Positions 1 through 5,742 of a stretch of DNA of 7,097 nucleotides are shown here, piece after piece. The stretch comes from JAPLDP01 sp964628285 (GTDB lineage Bacteria; Bacteroidota; Bacteroidia; Bacteroidales; JAGONC01): the NCBI GenBank assembly GCA_964628285.1, contig CAZVNP010000091.1, positions 1 through 7,097 on the forward strand. Reading direction: 5' to 3'. Numbering within the stretch: position 1 is the stretch's first letter; every line of letters starts with the position of its first letter. The position numbers and the translations under genes are program-made. Under the pieces are notes generated by a model. That model was not told the origin of the DNA and ran no database searches. It saw only the letters and a program-made list of their open reading frames with translations.

Positions 1-103
1 TAGAATCTATCTTTCCCTCACCGCAGAGAGCATTTGTTCTGGTCTCAGATAGTCTGCATTTCCTGCACTTATTAATCTTTTTATTCAGCTCATCAATTCT
101 CAT
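1..103 (-). CDS. Family 4 uracil-DNA glycosylase, N-terminal fragment
   Basis: Reading the minus strand from the ATG at 103-101 gives 34 open codons that run off the left edge, so the 3' end is missing. The peptide starts MRIDELNKKINKCRKCRLSE and continues T-R-T-N-A-L-C-G-E-G. This matches the start of family 4 (thermophile-type) uracil-DNA glycosylases, where a C-x2-C pair (here Cys13 and Cys16) supplies two of the four ligands of a [4Fe-4S] cluster and is followed by a conserved R-L-x3-R-T-x4-G-E-G stretch. The family excises uracil from DNA in base-excision repair in the cytoplasm. The catalytic GEaPG motif, the other two cluster cysteines and the rest of the protein lie outside the window. 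A 5-bp hairpin (ATCCA/TGGAT, 109-122) sits just upstream of the start. The identification rests on a short but very characteristic stretch; family 5 is less likely but not excluded. Confidence 0.85.
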   Translation of the reverse strand, partial: MRIDELNKKINKCRKCRLSETRTNALCGEGKIDS

Positions 104-119
104 GTTTCATCCATCATTG

Positions 120-217
120 GATAGTCTACATTTCGCCGTAGCTCCGCTGCGGCGGGACTCTGCCTCTGGCATAGCTCCGCCTGTAGACCTGCCGATTCCG
201 CCTTCGGCGCGACTCCG
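120..217. repeat. GC-rich cluster of nested hairpins between cupin and glycosylase genes
   Basis: This block is much richer in GC than its surroundings and is packed with inverted repeats. The strongest is cgccgtagc-tcc-gctgcggcg at 134-154 (9-bp stem with one G-T wobble, 3-nt loop). Others are tgcc-tct-ggca at 161-171, which can extend to ggcgg/ccgcc (151-155 with 177-181), and cgcc-ttc-ggcg at 199-209. An outer 7-bp pair, gtctaca (124-130) with tgtagac (182-188), could enclose the first two. The words tagctccgc (139-147 and 172-180) and gactccgc (211-218) recur. No coding potential is seen. It could act as a terminator or RNA-stabilising element after the cupin gene, but it has no U-run, and a dispersed palindromic repeat is the likelier reading. 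Confidence 0.7.
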
Positions 218-240
218 CTGACGACTGACGACTGACGACT
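218..240. repeat. Tandem heptamer repeat, ctgacga x3 plus ct
   Basis: Three perfect copies of the 7-base unit ctgacga followed by a partial copy (ct) fill 218-240. They abut the hairpin block on one side and end four bases from the stop codon of the cupin gene (247-245). The unit length is not a codon multiple and the tract is intergenic. Short heptamer tandems next to GC-rich palindromes suggest a repeat that can change copy number by slippage. Confidence 0.85.
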
Positions 241-244
241 TATT

Positions 245-778
245 TCATTGGCTGATCCCTCTCGTCCGTCTGACCTTTATGGTCCAATAGATCAGTGAAT
301 CACCCGCATCGGGTATAAACTGGTGCGCCGTCATGGCGGGAATGACGATAAAATCACCGGGTGATATTTTGCGTTCTTTTCCGTCCATGATATTGCCGCC
401 CCTCCACTCCCGTGACGGTTCGGTACCGGAAACCTTCTGACCTGCGGCGTTGAGGCCGCTCCTTAACATACCATGACCGGAGCGAATGATGATGACATCG
501 TCAAATTGCTCATGTATCTCCACCTCACCCTGTTCTGTTCTGATGACGAGTACATAGGGCGCATGTTCTTTGCTCTGGCCCAGCAGCCGCCATTCCCTCG
601 CCGGTGTAACAGGAGAGGCCAGTAACGAGTCCTGTTGTTGCATTGTATAGCGTATGACGGTATCGGGGGGACTGCCTTGCCCCACAGCCCTGAGAGATAT
701 GCCAGGCAATGCCAGAACTATCAGGACCGGAAACAGATGATGCAGCATGATCCTAAAGTGTTTGTCAGGTGTTTTCAT
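245..778 (-). CDS. Secreted single-domain cupin protein
   Basis: The product is 177 residues from the ATG at 778. An earlier in-frame ATG at 844 is rejected because a good promoter (806-836) lies between the two, and because the 778 start gives a proper signal peptide (MKTPDKHF followed by hydrophobic residues about 15-28). Residues about 75-170 form one cupin barrel. Motif 1 reads E-I-H89-E-Q-F-D-D94-V with glycines at 101 and 103; motif 2 reads P-G-D-F-I-V-I-P147-A-M-T-A-H152-Q-F. His89, Asp94 and His152 are the likely metal ligands; the second histidine of the classic HxH is replaced by Gln91. The W-R-G-G and D-G-K-x3-I-S-P-G-D-F stretches recall a family of small exported cupins of unknown substrate. 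Export to periplasm or outside is inferred; enzymatic versus binding role cannot be told. Confidence 0.85.
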   Translation of the reverse strand: MKTPDKHFRIMLHHLFPVLIVLALPGISLRAVGQGSPPDTVIRYTMQQQDSLLASPVTPAREWRLLGQSKEHAPYVLVIRTEQGEVEIHEQFDDVIIIRSGHGMLRSGLNAAGQKVSGTEPSREWRGGNIMDGKERKISPGDFIVIPAMTAHQFIPDAGDSLIYWTIKVRRTRGISQ

Positions 779-805
779 TATTATATGAGCATTATGAGGT
801 TCAAA

Positions 806-836
806 CAAATGTAAAGATTTATTTAATAAAACACAA
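806..836 (-). promoter_or_regulatory. Bacteroidota-type promoter for the cupin gene
   Basis: On the minus strand TTG (836-834) is followed after 20 bases by TACATTTG (813-806), a full match to the Bacteroidota -7 consensus TAnnTTTG with a -33 TTG at an accepted spacing. Initiation a few bases downstream would leave a leader of roughly 20 nt before the ATG at 778. This placement also decides the start codon of the cupin gene. Confidence 0.65.
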
Positions 837-865
837 GATACCACGGGCTATAAGTTCGTTTATGT

Positions 866-947
866 TGCCTGACGATAGTTTGTCCCTCACGCACAGAATA
901 TCGGTAGAAAACAATGATTTTCGCTATCTTTTAGTGCCGTCAGGCAC
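866..947. repeat. Inverted repeat and small hairpin in the DUF3795-cupin gap
   Basis: A perfect 9-bp inverted repeat pairs tgcctgacg (866-874) with cgtcaggca (938-946). The right arm also takes part in a local hairpin, gtgcc-gtca-ggcac (934-947, 5-bp stem, 4-nt loop), so the two structures are mutually exclusive. It lies downstream of the DUF3795 stop and upstream of the cupin promoter. On the minus strand the hairpin is followed by taaaag rather than a U-run, so it is not a standard intrinsic terminator. The role is unknown. Confidence 0.4.
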
Positions 948-978
948 GAAATAATCGGATTAAGAGTTCATCTCATAC

Positions 979-1317
979 TTAATTCAGCGATCTGAGGTTT
1001 TCCAGTGCTTCAGGCGCATACTGAAGTATATTTTTCAATAATTCGCAGCTCTCCATCTCATCGCATTGCGCGCAGGTCTTAAAACCTTTGGATAGCACGC
1101 AGTTCCTTATCTGGCACTCTTCACAATGCCCGATCTTTACTCCGGGTTCTGTACATCCGGTGCAGTTGATCATGTCCGGCGAAATATCCGGCGCATTAAA
1201 CATGGCTTTCCATTGTTCCGCTGTTTTGGCACGCAATTCATCATCGTCATTGAGAGTGGCTATTCGTGCGTCACACGTGGCACAATTCAAACCGCAACAG
1301 GCTATCAGTTTTTCCAT
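979..1317 (-). CDS. DUF3795 family cysteine-rich protein
   Basis: This small cytoplasmic protein of 112 residues has no signal peptide or membrane segment. It carries twelve cysteines: an N-terminal cluster in the family signature A-C-C-G-L-N-C-A-T-C-D-A-R (Cys7, 8, 12, 15) and C-terminal pairs at 52/55, 65/68, 73, 82/85 and 91. This arrangement is typical of DUF3795, common in anaerobes; the spacing suggests bound zinc or an iron-sulfur cluster, but the biochemical function is not known. The ATG at 1317 is preceded by an A/T-rich leader with no Shine-Dalgarno sequence. It lies 87 nt after the rhodanese gene on the same strand. I could not find a TAnnTTTG box for it, so it may be read through from the rhodanese gene. 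Confidence 0.88.
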   Translation of the reverse strand: MEKLIACCGLNCATCDARIATLNDDDELRAKTAEQWKAMFNAPDISPDMINCTGCTEPGVKIGHCEECQIRNCVLSKGFKTCAQCDEMESCELLKNILQYAPEALENLRSLN

Positions 1318-1404
1318 TTCATTTACTTTTTAATGGTTATTAAAGTCATTATAACACCCCTCTTTGTATCATCAGGTTGCTCTTTAGAGTATATATTACT
1401 CAGT

Positions 1405-2490
1405 TCATCGTTTGACAGGGTAATGTGACCCGCCCTCCCATATCAAGGATTTGTCAACATATCCACTATTCCAGTCCATCATGCCAAATTTCAGATTGAC
1501 TGAACGGTAACCGAGCAGGTTTAATACGGTCGTCACCATCTGCCCGGTTTGTCCGTTTTCAGAATAAATGATGGATGTTTTTTCCGGATCGATTTTCTTC
1601 AACCGGCTTTTTTCAAGGATTTTCTCCCAGGGAATGTTCACGGCGTGTGGGATATGTCCATGCCTGTAATCTTTTTCCTTCCTGATATCGATGATCTGAT
1701 ATTGTCCCTCGTCAGTTTCCCAGTTGTCGGTAACGGCTCTGACCTCTGAGGCAGATATGACGGGTGATCCTTCTCCTTCCAAATATTGTGATGCTCTCTC
1801 CCTGATGATTTGTTTAGTACCGGTTTGACCGGAACTCAAAACCGGTGGAGCAAATTTAGATTTTGATGAGTTACCCTCTGTTTCGATGGGGTAAACAGCC
1901 TCCTGATCCCATGGTGCCTTGACCAATGCATCGGGATTCCAATCCATCATACCGAAGTTCAAACTTTTACATTTATAACCGAGGAGGCTCAGAATACTTA
2001 AAGCGATCATGCTCCCATGACCGTAATAGCAATACAGTATCTGGGTCTTGTTCGTGTCGAGCAGATACAGGTTTCCATCTTTCAGGATGTCAATCCAATA
2101 AATATTCATGGCATGCGGAATGTGCCCGGCATTGTTGTAATCGTCAGGTTTACGGACGCTGATTAGCTGGTAATACCTGCTTTGGTTGTTCCAGTCATCC
2201 AGGATTTTTTCCTTCAGGAAGGAAGATGAAATTATCGATTTTTCGATTTGCGATTCGGCAAGCCATGATTGTATATAGGTACGAACTGTCTCGAACTGAT
2301 CGGAGGACTCCTTCGTCCAGGTACCGGGTTGATTCAGACACTGGCTGCCGGCAAAATAAAGGATGATAACAAGGATCCATGCCGGTATTGCATGCAATCC
2401 CCTGCCGGGTGAAGTGATGCGGTGACGTAAACATCTTATCAGCCTCATCCCTGTTGGGCGACCCTGTGACCTTCCGGCAAAATCAGTCAT
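1405..2490 (-). CDS. Membrane-anchored tandem rhodanese-domain protein
   Basis: The product has 361 residues. The N-terminus is rich in arginine and followed by one hydrophobic segment (about 35-48, W-I-L-V-I-I-L-Y-F-A-G) and Cys51, so it is exported or anchored; the -1 residue Gln makes a lipobox atypical. Two rhodanese-like domains follow, about 84-200 and 243-358. Each has a substrate-side GHIPHA-x-N-I motif (122-130 and 278-286) and ends in F-G-M-M-D-W-N. The first keeps the active-site loop, Y-C154-Y-Y-G-H-G-S; the second reads Y-S310-E-N-G-Q-T-G, with serine in place of the catalytic cysteine. The likely role is sulfur handling or persulfide transfer outside the cytoplasm, using domain 1 only. 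The start is one nucleotide after the preceding ABM-like gene, suggesting translational coupling; Met15 (2448) is an alternative start that gives a more ordinary signal sequence. Confidence 0.87.
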   Translation of the reverse strand: MTDFAGRSQGRPTGMRLIRCLRHRITSPGRGLHAIPAWILVIILYFAGSQCLNQPGTWTKESSDQFETVRTYIQSWLAESQIEKSIISSSFLKEKILDDWNNQSRYYQLISVRKPDDYNNAGHIPHAMNIYWIDILKDGNLYLLDTNKTQILYCYYGHGSMIALSILSLLGYKCKSLNFGMMDWNPDALVKAPWDQEAVYPIETEGNSSKSKFAPPVLSSGQTGTKQIIRERASQYLEGEGSPVISASEVRAVTDNWETDEGQYQIIDIRKEKDYRHGHIPHAVNIPWEKILEKSRLKKIDPEKTSIIYSENGQTGQMVTTVLNLLGYRSVNLKFGMMDWNSGYVDKSLIWEGGSHYPVKR

Positions 2491-2491
2491 G

Positions 2492-2809
2492 TTAAATCTT
2501 ATTCTCGTGCCTCACCTCGTAATGCTGCGACCGCTGATCGAAGCGTGACAGTATACGCCGGGCTTCCTGCGGGACAACGGCCTGTTCATAGTCTTCACCG
2601 GCAAAGATTTTGACCGATTCAACCGAATCGAACCACATGATGGTGACGAATTCCACTTCTGTTCCCATCGTTCGTCTCAGTAACTGTATCCCTTTATATC
2701 CGTCGATATGCCGTCGTTCAATGCCGACGAATATTTCCCTCTTCAGAAGATTTTCGTATGCATCCGCATTTTCAGGGGATGTGTAACCATGCCAGATTCT
2801 GCTTATCAT
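2492..2809 (-). CDS. ABM-like dimeric alpha/beta-barrel protein
   Basis: This 105-residue cytoplasmic protein resembles the antibiotic biosynthesis monooxygenase (ABM) superfamily with a ferredoxin-like fold. It begins M-I-S-R-I-W-H-G-Y-T-S-P-E-N-A-D-A-Y, has a central G-Y-K-G-I-Q-L-L-R-R strand, then E-F-V-T-I-M-W-F-D-S-V-E-S-V-K-I-F-A-G-E-D-Y and ends with a strand around Q-H-Y-E-V. This whole pattern is common in small proteins annotated as ABM; members are either cofactor-free oxygenases or have no proven activity, so no substrate is proposed. The TAA stop is followed after one base by the ATG of the rhodanese gene, so the two probably share a transcript. No TAnnTTTG box is visible in the upstream gap, and the leader is A/T-rich without a Shine-Dalgarno sequence. 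Confidence 0.82.
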   Translation of the reverse strand: MISRIWHGYTSPENADAYENLLKREIFVGIERRHIDGYKGIQLLRRTMGTEVEFVTIMWFDSVESVKIFAGEDYEQAVVPQEARRILSRFDQRSQHYEVRHENKI

Positions 2810-3350
2810 GACTTTTAGAATTTATTTGTGAAACAATCATCTTTCTCATTTTCTATAACGCCTGTATGACGATATCAGGTAGCCGTCTTCATTTGTAAAC
2901 GTATTCAATTCGGTATTTAACAACAGTTTGTTCTCTACTTGAATATATCAAGGTGATGGTGCCCTGATAACTATAAGTATATGTGCCGGTAAACTTACCC
3001 TGCAGGCGGTCATTATGACTGCCGTAATTGTGAGGCGATTGGGTTTCACTGGAAACAGGTAAGCCAACCATAAATGACATCAGCGCCAGCTGCACTTGAA
3101 TTAAATAAACGGTGAGTTGCATAGTGGGATAATCAATGGCTAAATATACGAAAAAGGCTGGGAATGTTTATTCATTGTTTATATGGATTCTCAACTCTCC
3201 AGTACGATCTTATATCATATTTTGTAAATATTGATAAGCCTGTAAATTTCGATATGGCACAAACACTTCTGGCATTTTATAAAAAAAGTGGCTCAATTTG
3301 GAACTGCATCAATGGCCTCATGCTTTTGAACAGTCTGAGTTGGAGGAACA
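2810..3350. other. Sparse 541-nt stretch between the cyclase and ABM genes
   Basis: Apart from the doubtful ORF at 2889-3122, nothing convincing is seen here. The stretch is A/T-rich. It contains no hairpin followed by a U-run for the cyclase transcript, no perfect TAnnTTTG box for the ABM gene, and no tRNA-like fold. Plus-strand frames around 3164-3385 and 3298-3510 overlap the end of the cyclase gene and have no family resemblance. Confidence 0.5.
2889..3122 (-). CDS. Doubtful small, possibly exported hypothetical protein
   Basis: This 77-residue reading frame is not recognised. The first 25 residues (M-Q-L-T-V-Y-L-I-Q-V-Q-L-A-L-M-S-F-M-V-G-L-P-V-S-S) are hydrophobic and end in a plausible signal-peptidase site, although the usual basic N-terminal residues are absent. 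Residues about 42-77 alternate polar and aromatic or branched residues (T-Y-T-Y-S-Y-Q-G-T-I-T-L-I-Y), as in beta strands, and end in K. A 7/8 match to TAnnTTTG (TATATTTA, 3148-3141) lies 18 bases upstream of the ATG, but with no -33 TTG at the right distance. It lies alone in a 541-nt gap. It may be a real short exported protein, a gene remnant, or a chance frame. Confidence 0.3.
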   Translation of the reverse strand: MQLTVYLIQVQLALMSFMVGLPVSSETQSPHNYGSHNDRLQGKFTGTYTYSYQGTITLIYSSREQTVVKYRIEYVYK

Positions 3351-5465
3351 TTATTCCATTCCCATTTTCTTCAGTAACGCAATGAATCTCATATCCGACC
3401 GGATACCATCCCAGAACGGCTCTGTCTTCATTCTCGGCAGCCGGAAATCTCTTTCAGGTAATGATTTTTCCAACCACTCAAAAGTTTTAGCTCTGTCATC
3501 AAGTCCATAATACACGATAGCTATATCAAACGCAACTTTATATCCCTGTTCCCTGAAGGTGAAGAGATCATCAAGTATCTGTAATGCCTGACTTTTATCC
3601 CCTGACCGTGCATAAGCGAATCCAAGCCTTGACAGACTATAAGGCGTATTCCTGATAATCGTCTGTACCTTCCTTAATTCAGCAATTGCATTATCAAATT
3701 TACCCTGGAGGGCATAGACCACGCCCAGCGGACTATAGGCACTGGCAAAATCAGGATCAAGTTCGATGGTCTTGAGATATTGCTCGATAGCTTTGTCATA
3801 TTGCCGCATGATGTACAGAACGTCACCTAAGTTTACATTGATGATGGGTGAAAGGGGATCACGCTCCAGGGCCAGTTTAACTTCTCTATAAGCCTCATCT
3901 AATCTTCCGAAGTTCCTTAGATAAATATTATACCAGTGATGAGCGGTCGGATAGTTAGGATTAAGTTCAATAGCTTTCTTGTATTCAAGCTCTGCCCCTG
4001 TCCAATCCCATTCATATTCTGTTTTTATTATTCCCAGTACTGCGTGAGGCTCTGCAAGTGTTGGATCCAGCTCAAGGGCTTTTTTTACCGCAATAATAGC
4101 TTTCGCAAAAATGTCCTCCGACGAAATTGCGGCGTATTCGGGGAGCAGGATATAAGAAGCAGCTAATCCGGCATATGCCATAGCGTAAGCTGAATCCTTT
4201 TCGATCGCCTGTGTAAAATAATCAATGGCCTTTTGTATGTCATCTGCAGTTCGCTTATTCCAGTAGAAACGCCCTTTAAGATAGAGCTGATAGGCTTCAG
4301 TGTTTTCCGTTGATTTTTTCTCTATCTGCTCTTTCTCGTTAAGCAAAAGGTTGGTCTTGAGCGCAGCAACGATGGTTAATGCTATTTCGTTCTGAATTGT
4401 GAACACATCTTTCAGTTCACGGTTATAGGTTTGCGACCAAAGATGGTAACCATTATTCACATCTATAAGCTGTGCACTGATACGAAGCTGATTACCCGAT
4501 TTTCGGACGCTGCCTTCAAGAATGGTTTTCACATTCAACTTCTCCCCGATATCCCTGATATCAATCTCTTTGCCTTTAAATGAAAATGCGGACGTCCTGG
4601 CGACAACTTTTAATTCGGGTATCTGCGTCATCACATTGATCAGCTCCTCTGAGATCCCATCGCAGAAATACTCCTGGTCCTTATCAGGACTCAGGTCGGT
4701 GAAGGGAAGCACAGCAATCGAATTCGTCCAGATGGCTTTAGCCTTTCTTTTAAATGATCCCTCCGTATTTGATAGGGATTTATTTAATGCAGTTTTTTTA
4801 GGGAAAAGAAAGTATCCGGCTATAAGGATGATGATGGTCACTATGGCGGTTGAAATTCCAATGTAAAGTTTACGGACTGATGGCACCTTTTTGGCATTTC
4901 GCTTAATTTCACCTGATTGAGAATGAGTTTCTTCATCTGATCGCTGCTGTACTAAAATGTTCTGAATACATTCGGCAGCAATAGCATAAATGCTGACCGG
5001 CTGATCAATGTTTTTCAGCAATTTTTCACCGACGCAATCGACTTTTATCCCCGATTTGTTTTTGATATCTTCATACACTCTTTGCGATATACAGATGCCC
5101 CCCGGTTCACACAGTGCCTGAATGCGTGAAGCAATGTTAACTCCATCACCAAATACGTCGCTCTCTGAAATAATAATATCCCCGATGTGGATACCGATAC
5201 GCAATTGAAATGAAAATTCAGAACTGATTATTTTTTGAATGTCAATGGCACAGCTGACAGCATCCCATGAACTTTGAAAAATGGATAAAGTTCCATCCCC
5301 TATCTCTTTAATAAATTCACCATTGAATTTCTTGATAGCATCCTTCTGGACATTTCTATTTTTTAAAAGCACACTCATGGCCAGTTTTTCATCCTTCGAC
5401 ATCATGCCTGAATAGCCAACGATATCGGTGAAAATAATGGCGGCGAGTTTGCGTTGTTCTTTCAT
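3351..5465 (-). CDS. Class III nucleotidyl cyclase with TolB-N/FlgO-like and TPR domains
   Basis: The product has 704 residues in four parts. Residues 5-165 are a class III adenylate/guanylate cyclase domain with a full active site: metal-binding Asp14 (F-T-D-I-V-G-Y-S) and Asp57 (K-E-I-G-D-G), base-selecting Lys53 and Asp103, which favour ATP, and transition-state Asn110 and Arg114 (D-V-F-G-D-G-V-N-I-A-S-R). A membrane segment lies at about 200-221 between basic flanks. Residues about 247-370 (S-I-A-V-L-P-F-T-D-L-S, then L-E-G-S-V-R-K-S-G and W-S-Q-T-Y-N-R) form the TolB amino-terminal/FlgO-like domain. TPR repeats fill about 390-670. The cyclase should be cytoplasmic and the TolB-TPR part periplasmic, suggesting that binding outside controls cAMP production inside; this is inference. 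It stands alone between gaps, with a candidate promoter at 5505-5534. Confidence 0.93.
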   Translation of the reverse strand: MKEQRKLAAIIFTDIVGYSGMMSKDEKLAMSVLLKNRNVQKDAIKKFNGEFIKEIGDGTLSIFQSSWDAVSCAIDIQKIISSEFSFQLRIGIHIGDIIISESDVFGDGVNIASRIQALCEPGGICISQRVYEDIKNKSGIKVDCVGEKLLKNIDQPVSIYAIAAECIQNILVQQRSDEETHSQSGEIKRNAKKVPSVRKLYIGISTAIVTIIILIAGYFLFPKKTALNKSLSNTEGSFKRKAKAIWTNSIAVLPFTDLSPDKDQEYFCDGISEELINVMTQIPELKVVARTSAFSFKGKEIDIRDIGEKLNVKTILEGSVRKSGNQLRISAQLIDVNNGYHLWSQTYNRELKDVFTIQNEIALTIVAALKTNLLLNEKEQIEKKSTENTEAYQLYLKGRFYWNKRTADDIQKAIDYFTQAIEKDSAYAMAYAGLAASYILLPEYAAISSEDIFAKAIIAVKKALELDPTLAEPHAVLGIIKTEYEWDWTGAELEYKKAIELNPNYPTAHHWYNIYLRNFGRLDEAYREVKLALERDPLSPIINVNLGDVLYIMRQYDKAIEQYLKTIELDPDFASAYSPLGVVYALQGKFDNAIAELRKVQTIIRNTPYSLSRLGFAYARSGDKSQALQILDDLFTFREQGYKVAFDIAIVYYGLDDRAKTFEWLEKSLPERDFRLPRMKTEPFWDGIRSDMRFIALLKKMGME

Positions 5466-5504
5466 TTAGAAAGAGTTAAAAAGATATGTACCGACTTGAA
5501 GATG

Positions 5505-5534
5505 TAAATATAATGATTTCCAGGAATGTTTCAA
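5505..5534 (-). promoter_or_regulatory. Candidate Bacteroidota-type promoter for the cyclase gene
   Basis: On the minus strand TTG (5534-5532) is followed after 19 bases by TATATTTA (5512-5505), which matches seven of eight positions of TAnnTTTG. Transcription starting a few bases downstream would give a leader of about 30 nt before the ATG at 5465. The single mismatch at the last position and the A/T-rich context keep this tentative. Confidence 0.4.
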
Positions 5535-5702
5535 CCTGACAATCAATGATAAGTTTTTAAAACAAATAAAAGAAGCTGCAGCCGCTATCAGTCATTTTCG
5601 TAATTACCTGATAAAGCATGGGGCAAATGAATTTTACTGTAAATGAATGTTTTCCTGGCAGAAGACCAATCTGATAGCAATCGGAATGCCTGGGGTTCAT
5701 AC

Positions 5703-5714
5703 CCGTGATCACGG
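5703..5714. promoter_or_regulatory. Perfect 12-bp palindrome downstream of the propeller gene
   Basis: The sequence ccgtgatcacgg reads the same on both strands and lies 28 bases past the stop codon of the secreted propeller gene. It overlaps a small hairpin (gggt-tcat-accc, 5693-5704). There is no U-run, so a terminator is not supported; a dimeric regulator site is possible, and chance is also possible. Confidence 0.2.
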
Positions 5715-5742
5715 TGATTGGAAGATCATGACGTTACCGGTG

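Noticed and set aside
218..240. CRISPR-like array
   Set aside because: The repeat unit is seven bases with no spacers; it is a simple tandem repeat.
779..844. N-terminal extension of the cupin protein from an ATG at 844
   Set aside because: The extra 22 residues precede a normal signal peptide and overlap a strong TTG-N20-TAnnTTTG promoter, so translation from 844 would need an unseen upstream promoter.
934..947. Intrinsic terminator for the DUF3795 gene
   Set aside because: The stem is only five base pairs and the minus-strand bases after it are taaaag, not a run of U.
769..954. Plus-strand 61-residue frame
   Set aside because: It overlaps the cupin promoter and start region, runs against the direction of every other gene, and resembles no family.
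1088..1428. Two plus-strand frames opposite the DUF3795 gene
   Set aside because: They are antisense shadows of a recognisable DUF3795 coding sequence, whose cysteine codons explain the sequence.
2195..2434. Second minus-strand frame within the rhodanese gene
   Set aside because: It is out of frame with the recognisable rhodanese protein and shows no domain; the rhodanese frame carries both conserved motifs.
3164..3510. Plus-strand frames beside and across the 3' end of the cyclase gene
   Set aside because: They overlap the conserved C-terminus of the cyclase-TPR protein and have low-complexity, non-family sequences.
5690..5706. tRNA-like T-arm (ggggttcataccc)
   Set aside because: The pairing around the loop is only four base pairs and the preceding bases do not form anticodon, D or acceptor stems.
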